Assembly: GCA_947500275.1 (NCBI GenBank)
Contig: CANMSW010000178.1
Span: 1-5,112, forward strand
Direction: 5' to 3'
DNA length: 5,112 nucleotides
Origin: Bacteriovoracaceae bacterium
Lineage (GTDB): Bacteria; Bdellovibrionota; UBA1018
Shown here: piece by piece, positions 1-5,112 of the stretch
Layout: the number at the start of each line of letters is the position of its first letter
Position numbering within the stretch: position 1 is the stretch's first letter
Notes under the pieces: model-generated
Databases searched by the model: none
What the model was told of the DNA's origin: nothing
The model's input: only the letters and a program-made list of their open reading frames with translations
Position numbers and translations under genes: made by a program

Positions 1-104
1 GAAACTTCAGGGCGGTCCAAAACGTAATAGCAGTGATCGTGGTGTGAGATGAGTCGAACGAGTTCTTCAACACGCGCGCGGACCGGATCGTTTGACTTCA
101 CCAT
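1..104 (-). CDS. ligA: NAD-dependent DNA ligase LigA, N-terminal fragment (cut by window edge)
   Basis: Only the first 34 codons are present; the gene continues beyond the left edge. The peptide opens MVKSNDPVRARVEELVRLI and continues with HHDHCYYVLDRPEV. This matches the N-terminal domain Ia of bacterial LigA, whose usual pattern is a helix ending in an HH/Y-rich segment followed by YYVLD.PE(V/I).DAEYD. Y26 lines up with E. coli Tyr22, one of the residues that contact the NMN part of NAD+. LigA seals nicks in the cytoplasm during replication and repair, using NAD+. The ATG at 102-104 is preceded by a good ribosome binding site, GGGAG at 111-115 on this strand with a 6-nt spacer, which fixes the start. 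It lies 82 nt downstream of the barrel gene on the same strand and may be read from the same transcript. The rest of domain Ia and the catalytic lysine (KxDG) lie outside the window and cannot be checked. Confidence 0.88.
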   Translation of the reverse strand, partial: MVKSNDPVRARVEELVRLISHHDHCYYVLDRPEV

Positions 105-110
105 GGAGCT

Positions 111-115
111 CTCCC
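111..115 (-). promoter_or_regulatory. Ribosome binding site of ligA
   Basis: GGGAG read on the minus strand, 6 nt before the ATG at 102-104. It is a near-consensus Shine-Dalgarno site and supports this start for the partial ligA. Confidence 0.7.
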
Positions 116-186
116 AAAAAGATGACTGCGATGGGAAAGGTTTAGCCTGAAAGCGCTGCGCTGAAAACCCTGAGACTCATGCCTTT

Positions 187-1860
187 TCAGAAGAAAAAGG
201 ACGCGTTCGGGCCGAACGAAACCCCGACCGCACTGAGGGTTCGCTCGTTGTCGAAAGAGGCGCTTTGATTGTTCACAATGAAGCCCGCACCGACTCGGAG
301 TTTCGGGCCCCACCATCCATAACCCTGAAGCCCGAACTTCACGGAGGTCACTCCTTGCGGATCCCCCGAGGAGAAGCCCGTTTCGGTCATCGTCTGCATC
401 AATCCAATATCAGCATTGATCTGCAAGCCGTAGCGACCTCGCAGCGGAAGATCACCCCCCAGTCCGACGTAAATCCCTGCGATCTGCGTCGACCCCAGGT
501 ACTCCGTTTCATTGGCCGTCATCGAAATCGTGTCGGATCCGTAGCCAAGCTTCACGAAGCCCCGAGGCCCGAGCACTTCGCGGGTGGATCGGAACAAGTA
601 CCCCGCCCCGATGCGCCAACCCATCAAGCTTGCCGATGCGGAAGTCGAAGCCAAAGTCTCGTCACCGGCCGCATTCTTTTGCGAATAGCCGCTCGGCGCG
701 GTCCAAGTCATATTGCCATCGAGGAACAAGTGGCGATCCAGCCAGAGTTGCCCTTCAGCCGCGGCACCGAAAACAAACGTGGATCCTGCCCGAAAATCTT
801 CTGCCGTGGTGCCATCGGCAGGGACGGAGTACTCACGCCCAACCGTGCCCACCACGGGACCGACACTGATAAAGCCCAACCGCGCCGGCACTTTTCCCGG
901 GTCCTCATCCGCCAGATCATGAACCACCGTTCCCGATGGGTCCCCAGTCCGGGTGGATCCGGTCGACGACGAGTTCGCCGGTTTCGAAGGATCAACGGCT
1001 GGGAGAATCCTCACCACTTTCTGCCAGCGAGTCACCTTGCGGCCCGGCTGCTCTTCGATCACTTTGGCGAAGATCAAATTCTCTTCGATATCACCCACAA
1101 TTCCCCGACCGGTTTCCACGAACCGCCAATCCACAATCGAGTTTAAGATCGGGTGCTTTTTTGCGTCCTCAAGGGTCCCGAAAATAATCGTGTCACCCCG
1201 CTCCACTTTATCGGAACGTCCCAAGTTCATCGTCACCAGGTCGCCATCCCGACCGGTCACTTGCGCAATCATCGGAACTTTGGCCAAAAGGCGCTCTAGG
1301 CCCTTCTGAAGATCCACTTTCAAGGCAGTGAAATCCGCGGGCTCGCCCGGGATGCCGCGTGGTTCTTCGAGCGAAAAAGTTTCACTCGCAAGCAAGTCCA
1401 TTTTAGGCGCATGCAGCCACTCGAGCATCACGCGGTAGCGAGGGCCCTCGCGCAGGATTTTAGTGCGGACCAAGCTCTCGGTGCGCGTCGCGCGCGAAAT
1501 CTGGGTTAAGATATCACGGTCTTCAATCAGCTTCAGGTAAGGGAGTTTGGACTTCGAGAGAATCCCGTCGGCGGCCGTCAGGTCCTGATGCACGAAACGG
1601 CTCTGCTCACGCCGGTTGAGCCAATCGCGAAAAGCCCCCGTCACGACCTCGGAAAGCATTCCATCGAGGTTGTCATAAGGTTTTAGAATTCCGATACTTT
1701 CGAGTGCATAGCGTCGATCCAGATCGGCCGAGGCGTAAGCCGACGGAGTCGCAGCCATGAAGGCACAAGGAATAAGAATCGAGGAGAGCGCCCAAATGGA
1801 GGACGCTGCGAAATTAAGCGTTGCCCGGGCGGGAGGAACTTGAGGAAATCGTTTCTTCAT
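187..1860 (-). CDS. Exported outer-membrane beta-barrel protein with FlgT-like N-terminal periplasmic region
   Basis: The product has 557 residues. Residues 1-43 look like a Sec signal peptide: MKKR start, hydrophobic core around residues 15-36, and AYA or ASA cleavage at about 43 or 45. Residues about 46-190 form a mixed alpha/beta region (starting ALESIGILKPYDNLDG) that vaguely recalls CsgG/TolB/FlgT-type domains. Residues about 199-286 contain VTMNLGRSDKVERGDTIIFG (209-228) and then alternating strands ending in a Gly/Val-rich KVVRI. This pattern resembles the FlgT C-terminal fold. A Ser/Thr/Pro/Asp linker spans about 290-319. Residues 326-557 show alternating hydrophobic/polar strands with many Gly and aromatic residues, ending in FFF, the usual outer-membrane assembly signal. 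The ATG at 1858-1860 is chosen because it gives the signal peptide and has GGTGG 6 nt upstream. An upstream GTG at 1936-1938 would add an Arg/Trp-rich extension. It overlaps the regulator gene by 47 nt. The exact role is unknown; a surface or transport role is inferred. An LIPC stretch at residues 29-32 is not a proper lipobox. Confidence 0.85.
   Translation of the reverse strand: MKKRFPQVPPARATLNFAASSIWALSSILIPCAFMAATPSAYASADLDRRYALESIGILKPYDNLDGMLSEVVTGAFRDWLNRREQSRFVHQDLTAADGILSKSKLPYLKLIEDRDILTQISRATRTESLVRTKILREGPRYRVMLEWLHAPKMDLLASETFSLEEPRGIPGEPADFTALKVDLQKGLERLLAKVPMIAQVTGRDGDLVTMNLGRSDKVERGDTIIFGTLEDAKKHPILNSIVDWRFVETGRGIVGDIEENLIFAKVIEEQPGRKVTRWQKVVRILPAVDPSKPANSSSTGSTRTGDPSGTVVHDLADEDPGKVPARLGFISVGPVVGTVGREYSVPADGTTAEDFRAGSTFVFGAAAEGQLWLDRHLFLDGNMTWTAPSGYSQKNAAGDETLASTSASASLMGWRIGAGYLFRSTREVLGPRGFVKLGYGSDTISMTANETEYLGSTQIAGIYVGLGGDLPLRGRYGLQINADIGLMQTMTETGFSSGDPQGVTSVKFGLQGYGWWGPKLRVGAGFIVNNQSASFDNERTLSAVGVSFGPNASFFF
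1814..1860 (-). other. 47-nt overlap between regulator 3' end and barrel-gene 5' end
   Basis: The last 15 codons and TAA of the HTH gene are read in a different frame from the first codons (signal peptide n-region) of the barrel gene. No in-frame ATG, GTG or TTG occurs between the ATG at 1860 and the Met at residue 35 of the barrel protein, which would destroy the signal peptide. The overlap is therefore real unless the annotated regulator frame is wrong. Such overlaps usually mean one transcript and translational coupling. Confidence 0.7.
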
Positions 1861-2257
1861 ACAGCGCCACCAGCATCCGGAGCTCTGCGTTTTCCTCACG
1901 CGCCTTTTGGAGCTCCATCTCCAGGCGTGCATTTTCACTCTTGAGCCGATCGCTCAAAGGGTTTTGCGCAGGGGCCGAAACACGGATCTCAGCACGCGGT
2001 GCAGAGTAGGCTTCCTGCCTATTCAGTGTCGTGGAGTCTCCCTCGAGAGGCAACAAATAGCGCCCATCTTCTTGACGAAACTCGATGCGGCCCGCCTTGA
2101 TATAGCGGCGAAGCGTCGAAAGACTGACACCCGTCCGAACGGAGTAATCGAGAAGGGGCAACCACTGGCGCGCCCCCTCCCCCTTCGGAGAAAACTCCGG
2201 CGAGGTGGGTTCAACGGCCGACTGCATGGCTGCGAGGTGATTTCTTAAATGCTCCAC
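1814..2257 (-). CDS. Small DNA-binding protein: MerR/excisionase-type helix-turn-helix plus C-terminal coiled coil
   Basis: The product has 147 residues and is cytoplasmic, with no signal peptide. Residues 1-30 are a low-complexity lead. Residues about 32-70 fit a winged helix-turn-helix of the MerR/excisionase type: a first helix (WLPLLDYSVRTG), a recognition helix with the signature SLSTLRRYIKAGRI, and a short wing at DGRYLLP. Residues 71-98 are a Ser/Pro/Ala linker. Residues about 99-137 are a strongly charged helix with heptad-spaced Leu/Ala, probably a dimerising coiled coil. A short Ser-rich tail (SSSSSRPGNA) closes the protein. No metal-binding or drug-binding effector domain is visible. 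The start drawn is a GTG at 2255-2257; an ATG at 2225-2227 would shorten the protein by 10 residues without touching the HTH. Neither has a clear Shine-Dalgarno site. The stop lies inside the next gene, so the two are probably translated together. Regulation of the barrel gene or of the divergent patatin gene is inference from position. Confidence 0.8.
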   Translation of the reverse strand: MEHLRNHLAAMQSAVEPTSPEFSPKGEGARQWLPLLDYSVRTGVSLSTLRRYIKAGRIEFRQEDGRYLLPLEGDSTTLNRQEAYSAPRAEIRVSAPAQNPLSDRLKSENARLEMELQKAREENAELRMLVALYEETISSSSSRPGNA

Positions 2258-2357
2258 GGCTCAGAGGTGAACACACCCAGGCGTCAAAACTCAAGCTCAC
2301 TTTCTCAAGAATTCCAACTCTTTCCGACCGGTTCAGGGTCAGATACACTCAGGGAAG
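2258..2357. promoter_or_regulatory. Divergent intergenic region between HTH gene and patatin gene
   Basis: These 100 bp separate two genes that point away from each other, so promoters for both transcription units are expected here. The region is visibly richer in A+T than the flanking genes (2281-2323). I cannot point to a confident -35/-10 pair on either strand. Short direct repeats are visible. CTCAAG occurs at 2290-2295 and 2304-2309 (period 14; CTTGAG on the minus strand). TCAGGG occurs at 2333-2338 and 2349-2354 (period 16), the second copy merging with the patatin ribosome binding site. They could be operator half-sites for the adjacent HTH protein, but repeats this short can arise by chance. 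Confidence 0.45.
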
Positions 2358-3683
2358 ATGACCTCACCAAGCCCAGCCATTGAATCCCGTCGAATTCGCA
2401 TTGGTCCCAAGAAGAAGATCGCCTTCGTGTGCAGTGGTGGCGCGACTAAGGCAGGGGCCTTCCATTTGGGCGTAGCCCTGGCCCTGCAGGAGCAGGGCTT
2501 CAAGTTTTACGGCGGGTTACCTACGCCGGGCCAACCGATTGCATCCCCCGGCCCCATGGACATCTCGACCTATGTGGGCTCGAGCGCAGGTTCCCTGATC
2601 GCTACGTTCCTGGCCGCGGGCTATTCCCTCGATAATATCTTTAACTCGTTCACGGGGCGGGAGTCCGAAGACCCTCGGGATATCTATCCCCGTCGGCTGG
2701 AGCGGATGACGTACCCCCGCATGTTCCGGGTCAGGCCCGAACTCGCGCGTGAGCAATTGGGGGAGTTCTTCAAGCTTCGGAAGCTCATGAGCGGGCTTGT
2801 GCAGGGCGACTTCGACTCGCTCTTTCAACTCAAATGGCTCAAAGCGACAGGACTTTTCTCGACTGCCGGAATTGAAGAGTACATCCGTGAAACGGTGCTT
2901 CCTTCCAATCGGTTCGAAGACTACCCGGCGGATTTATTCATCGTCGCAACCCAGTTGAATCATTCCCGTAAAGTGGTCTTCGGGAAGTACGCGTATCAAC
3001 CCCCTCCGCATGACTTAACGTGTAAATACGACAACACCGTTCCCATCAGTGACGCGTGTGCTTCTAGTACCGCATTGCCGTTTGTGTTCGCGCCGTGGAC
3101 CATCAATCACGCCGACACCGGGCCGATTACCTATATCGATGGCGAAATCCGCGAGACCTTGTCCACCCACGTAGCGGTCGACTCAGGGGCGGACCTCGTC
3201 ATCGCAAGCTACACGCACCAGCCCTACCATTTCTCGCGCCTGACGGGCTCGCTGACGGAGTACGGACTTCCAGCCATTCTGATTCAGTCGATCTATTTGC
3301 TGGTCGAGCAAAAGATCAACAATCACATCCACAACAAAAAGATTCAGCGCAATGCGATCCGCGCCGTGGACCGCTATTGCCGCGAAGAAGGTCTCGCGGA
3401 CTCGCAGCGCATCCGCATTCTCGAGATCCTAGAGCAAGAGCTCCACCATAGTATGGAAGTGGACACGATCTATATCCATCCGGAGCCCACGGATTCGAAA
3501 GCGTTCTTTGGCGAGCATTTTTCGCTATCGCCCAACAAGCTTGAAGCGATTGTAAAAAGCGGCTTCCGTGCCGCGATCAATGTCCTGCGGCGATATGAGT
3601 TTGAAGACCGCGAGCCGAAATCGAATCCAGTGGGCGTCACCGAGTCGGGTGCCGCCGCAGGTTTAGGGAAAACAGCAGGATAA
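2358..3683 (+). CDS. Patatin-like phospholipase (lipid acyl hydrolase)
   Basis: The product has 441 residues. Patatins hydrolyse acyl esters of phospholipids or neutral lipids with a Ser-Asp dyad. All the family blocks are present. The oxyanion-hole glycine loop is CSGGATKAGAFHLGV (residues 25-39). The nucleophile elbow is G-S-S-A-G at 74-78, with Ser76 as nucleophile. The DACASSTALPFVFAP block at 232-246 corresponds to the usual A-S-(S/T)-A-x-P segment. The catalytic Asp is D261 in DGE, where DGG or DGA is more common. About 45 residues separate the glycine loop from the nucleophile, including a Gly/Pro-rich segment at about 51-68 that looks like an insertion. Residues about 285-441 form a helical C-terminal extension of unknown role. 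No signal peptide or membrane helix is visible, so it is cytoplasmic or exported by another route. The ATG at 2358 follows AGGGAAG with a tight spacer; the next Met (67) would remove the oxyanion loop. The YceI-like gene begins 25 nt after its stop. True substrate is unknown. Confidence 0.92.
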   Translation: MTSPSPAIESRRIRIGPKKKIAFVCSGGATKAGAFHLGVALALQEQGFKFYGGLPTPGQPIASPGPMDISTYVGSSAGSLIATFLAAGYSLDNIFNSFTGRESEDPRDIYPRRLERMTYPRMFRVRPELAREQLGEFFKLRKLMSGLVQGDFDSLFQLKWLKATGLFSTAGIEEYIRETVLPSNRFEDYPADLFIVATQLNHSRKVVFGKYAYQPPPHDLTCKYDNTVPISDACASSTALPFVFAPWTINHADTGPITYIDGEIRETLSTHVAVDSGADLVIASYTHQPYHFSRLTGSLTEYGLPAILIQSIYLLVEQKINNHIHNKKIQRNAIRAVDRYCREEGLADSQRIRILEILEQELHHSMEVDTIYIHPEPTDSKAFFGEHFSLSPNKLEAIVKSGFRAAINVLRRYEFEDREPKSNPVGVTESGAAAGLGKTAG

Positions 3684-3695
3684 GTATATCATCTT

Positions 3696-3699
3696 GGAG
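3696..3699 (+). promoter_or_regulatory. Ribosome binding site that decides the start of the YceI-like gene
   Basis: GGAG sits 9 nt before the ATG at 3709-3711. A TTG at 3694 in the same frame would overlap this site and add five residues (ENST after the initiator) ahead of the typical MQKKLLK signal-peptide start, so the ATG is preferred. Confidence 0.7.
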
Positions 3700-3708
3700 A
3701 ACTCCACC

Positions 3709-4956
3709 ATGCAGAAAAAACTTTTGAAGGCTTCTTTCATTCTGATCGCAGTTGCAGGAGTGAGCTTGTCGGGCGGAGATGCGGGAGCACGGGCCACCCC
3801 GCCGCGCACGCGGATCGATGAAGACACGAGCTCGCAGAACTCTCGCCCGAGCGGGGCGAGCGGGGAGACGAGAACCACAGGCTCACGAGATACGACCCCG
3901 GGATCGCGGGATACCCCGCCAACCACGCGGGGAACTACGCCGACGCGAACGACGACTCCGCCCGCGGGGCGCGGGACTACCCCGACGGCGACTGCTTCAC
4001 CTACCCCAAGGCGCTCTGTCACTCCGTCCAAGATCACGACTCTCACTGGCCGGCGCGGGTCCGCCGCCACTGCAGGAGCGAGGGCGGCACCCCCTTCGCC
4101 AGTACAGTCCACTGTCATATCCAGGAGATCAGATTCGCCCGCAGCTGGGATGACTTCCGCAGGCACAAGAGCTACAACTGCGGGCGCCAGCCAAAGCACT
4201 TCGGCGGGATCGCCGACTCAAGAACAGAACGACACCACAAGCACGAGTAGCACTTCGACGAGTGCTGCGGTTATAGCTACTACTACTACTACTTCTACTC
4301 CTGCTGCTGCCGCTTCTTCGACGGCCACGAAGACCTCGACGAAAACGAGTACAACAGCAACGCGCCAAACCACGAGCACGAAACAGGCTGCAGTCCAAAC
4401 GTGTGTATATAAGATTAACCCCGCACAGGCGCGCATGGAATGGACTGCGTTCAAGACCACAGCAAAAGTGCCCGTAACGGGACGGTTTACGTCGGTCCAA
4501 ATTCAGGCAAGCGAAGCGCCGGGGCAGCTTCCAGAACTCTTGAAGGGCGCAACAGCGAGCATCGACGGCATGAGCGTCGACTCCGGAAACCCAGTCCGAG
4601 ACGAGAACGTGAAGAAGGCGTTCTTCGCGCTCTTCGAGGAGAAGGCAGCAATTAAGGGAAAAATAACCCGAGTCGAAGGGGATGCGACCCGCGGCCGTTT
4701 TGATCTTGAGATCCGGATGAATCGTCAATCGAATGCAGTGCCCATGACTTATCAAGTGTCGGACAAGGCGATCGAAGCGATCGGTAAATTTGACTTTCTG
4801 ACGTTCAAAGGAAGCAAAGCGCTCGATTCGATCCACCAGCTCTGCTTGGAGCTACACAAGGGCGCAGACGGTGTTTCGAAAACTTGGTCGGAAATGGGGA
4901 TCAAGCTCACGGCGCCGATCGAACGCAAGTGCTCGTCAGGCGCGACGGGACAGTAG
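3709..4956 (+). CDS. Exported YceI-like domain protein with long Thr/Ser-rich stalk
   Basis: The product has 415 residues. Residues 1-29 are a clear Sec signal peptide: MQKKLLK, hydrophobic core 8-21, then AGA/ARA with cleavage at about 27-29. Residues about 30-230 are low complexity. By my count they hold about 28% Thr and 16% Ser, with Pro, Ala, Gly and Arg, and no Cys or aromatic residue. Residues about 232-408 look like a YceI-like domain: a first strand with INPAQARMEWTAFKTTAKVPV, TGRF, an IDGMSVDSGN block, KGKI, VPMTYQV, and the closing LCLELHKG...KTWSEMGIKL block seen in one YceI subfamily. YceI domains have a lipocalin-like beta-barrel and bind isoprenoid-type or amphiphilic ligands in the periplasm. 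Three cysteines (232, 379, 408) bracket the domain and could form a disulfide. The gene starts 25 nt after the patatin stop, so the two are probably one operon. The stalk is unusual for YceI proteins; the ligand is unknown. Confidence 0.85.
   Translation: MQKKLLKASFILIAVAGVSLSGGDAGARATPPRTRIDEDTSSQNSRPSGASGETRTTGSRDTTPGSRDTPPTTRGTTPTRTTTPPAGRGTTPTATASPTPRRSVTPSKITTLTGRRGSAATAGARAAPPSPVQSTVISRRSDSPAAGMTSAGTRATTAGASQSTSAGSPTQEQNDTTSTSSTSTSAAVIATTTTTSTPAAAASSTATKTSTKTSTTATRQTTSTKQAAVQTCVYKINPAQARMEWTAFKTTAKVPVTGRFTSVQIQASEAPGQLPELLKGATASIDGMSVDSGNPVRDENVKKAFFALFEEKAAIKGKITRVEGDATRGRFDLEIRMNRQSNAVPMTYQVSDKAIEAIGKFDFLTFKGSKALDSIHQLCLELHKGADGVSKTWSEMGIKLTAPIERKCSSGATGQ
4279..4293 (+). repeat. In-frame (ACT)5 trinucleotide repeat inside the stalk region
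   Basis: Five perfect ACT codons give a run of five Thr, followed by TCT ACT CCT and several GCT codons. The repeat is in the reading frame of the YceI-like gene, so a change in copy number would alter stalk length without a frameshift. Confidence 0.75.
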
Positions 4957-4969
4957 AGCCGCGCGCCCC

Positions 4970-5112
4970 GGGGACGGAGTAGTGCGAGGCCTGGGGACGG
5001 AGCAGTGTTCTAGGATGCGGCCAGCGGGGGCGGACTCGGAGGTCGGCGTTGTGGACGGAGCAGCTCTAGCCTCATCACCGCAGCAGTTTTCTAGGACGTG
5101 ACCAGCGGGGGC
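4970..5112 (+). repeat. Degenerate GC-rich direct-repeat array, running off the right edge
   Basis: Four related units start just after the YceI-like stop. GGGGACGGAG occurs at 4970-4979 and 4993-5002, and GTGGACGGAG at 5051-5060. The longest pair is 5004-5031 and 5085-5112 (period 81), identical at 24 of 28 positions. It shares TTCTAGGA and ends in CCAGCGGGGGC. Copy 2 (from 4993) is the fullest: the GGGGACGGAG head, then CAGTGTTCTAGGA, then the CCAGCGGGGGC tail. Copies 1 and 3 keep mainly the head; copy 4 keeps the middle and tail and ends exactly at the window limit. Unit spacings are 23, 58 and about 23 nt, so the spacing is irregular. No good reading frame, stem-loop terminator or T-tract is seen. 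It looks like a dispersed intergenic repeat of REP type. Confidence 0.7.

Noticed and set aside
139..169. Possible hairpin between barrel stop and ligA (GGTTT/AAACC outer arms, AGCG/CGCT inner arms)
   Set aside because: The stems are short and interrupted and only three Ts follow on the minus strand, so it is too weak to call a terminator.
98..316. Minus-strand frame of 72 codons across the barrel 3' end and the ligA start
   Set aside because: It overlaps the end of the barrel gene and the ligA start in a different frame, with Arg/Cys-rich composition. ligA in the neighbouring frame has a good ribosome binding site and family match.
265..1146. Long open frame on the plus strand, 293 codons, opposite the barrel gene
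   Set aside because: The product is rich in Arg, His and Pro, with no recognisable domain or signal. It is the antisense shadow of a GC-rich gene whose own frame has a signal peptide and barrel features.
1765..1776. Lipobox (LIPC, residues 29-32) in the barrel protein signal peptide
   Set aside because: Proline directly before Cys does not fit the lipobox, the hydrophobic stretch continues past it, and a normal AYA/ASA site follows.
1861..1938. Longer form of the barrel protein starting at GTG 1938 or ATG 1932
   Set aside because: It would place an Arg/Trp/Cys-rich segment before the signal peptide and lie deep inside the HTH coiled-coil region. The ATG at 1860 gives a normal signal peptide and an SD-like GGTGG.
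4129..4836. Minus-strand frame of 235 codons opposite the YceI-like gene
   Set aside because: Its composition (long Arg/Ser runs) is the complement of the Thr-rich stalk codons, and there is no domain signal. The same applies to the minus frames at 3663-4199 and 4218-4460.
4961..4973. GCGCGCCCCGGGG palindromic stretch after the YceI-like stop as a terminator
   Set aside because: CCCCGGGG has no loop and no T-tract follows. It is better explained as the edge of the repeat array.
4871..5101. Plus-strand frame of 76 codons running through the repeat array
   Set aside because: It starts inside the YceI-like gene in another frame and consists of Arg/Ala/Gly-rich sequence without family resemblance.
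4970..5112. CRISPR array
   Set aside because: Units are degenerate and of unequal length, spacing is irregular, and there are no unique spacers of constant size and no cas gene.

Overview
The window looks like chromosomal DNA of a GC-rich, double-membraned (Gram-negative type) bacterium. Two products have Sec signal peptides, one ends in an aromatic outer-membrane-protein C-terminus, and one belongs to the periplasmic YceI-like family. The YceI subfamily with a terminal LHKG...KTW block and the style of the barrel protein make me favour Bdellovibrionota (Bdellovibrio-like or Oligoflexia-like). That placement is inference and rests on no marker gene.

Layout. The left part is a minus-strand cluster read right to left. 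First comes a small DNA-binding protein with a MerR/excisionase-type helix-turn-helix and a C-terminal coiled coil (2257 to 1814). Next is a secreted outer-membrane protein with a FlgT-like periplasmic part and a C-terminal beta-barrel (1860 to 187), which overlaps the regulator by 47 nt. Last is the first 34 codons of ligA, NAD-dependent DNA ligase (104 to the left edge and beyond). A roughly 100-bp divergent intergenic region (2258-2357) separates this cluster from a plus-strand pair. That pair is a patatin-like phospholipase with an intact Ser/Asp dyad (2358-3683) and, 25 nt later, an exported YceI-like protein (3709-4956). The YceI-like protein carries an unusual stalk of about 200 residues, very rich in Thr and Ser, between signal peptide and domain. 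The last 143 bp (4970-5112) hold a degenerate GC-rich direct-repeat array that runs off the window.

How the genes fit together. The theme is the cell envelope: an outer-membrane barrel with its possible co-transcribed regulator, a lipid acyl hydrolase, and a lipocalin-fold periplasmic protein. Patatin and YceI-like are very probably co-transcribed, and the regulator and barrel are probably translationally coupled. ligA is a housekeeping gene downstream in the minus-strand cluster. I see no tRNA, rRNA, CRISPR array, complete insertion sequence or defence system. The best leads for something undescribed are the repeat array, the stalked YceI protein and the FlgT-like/barrel fusion.
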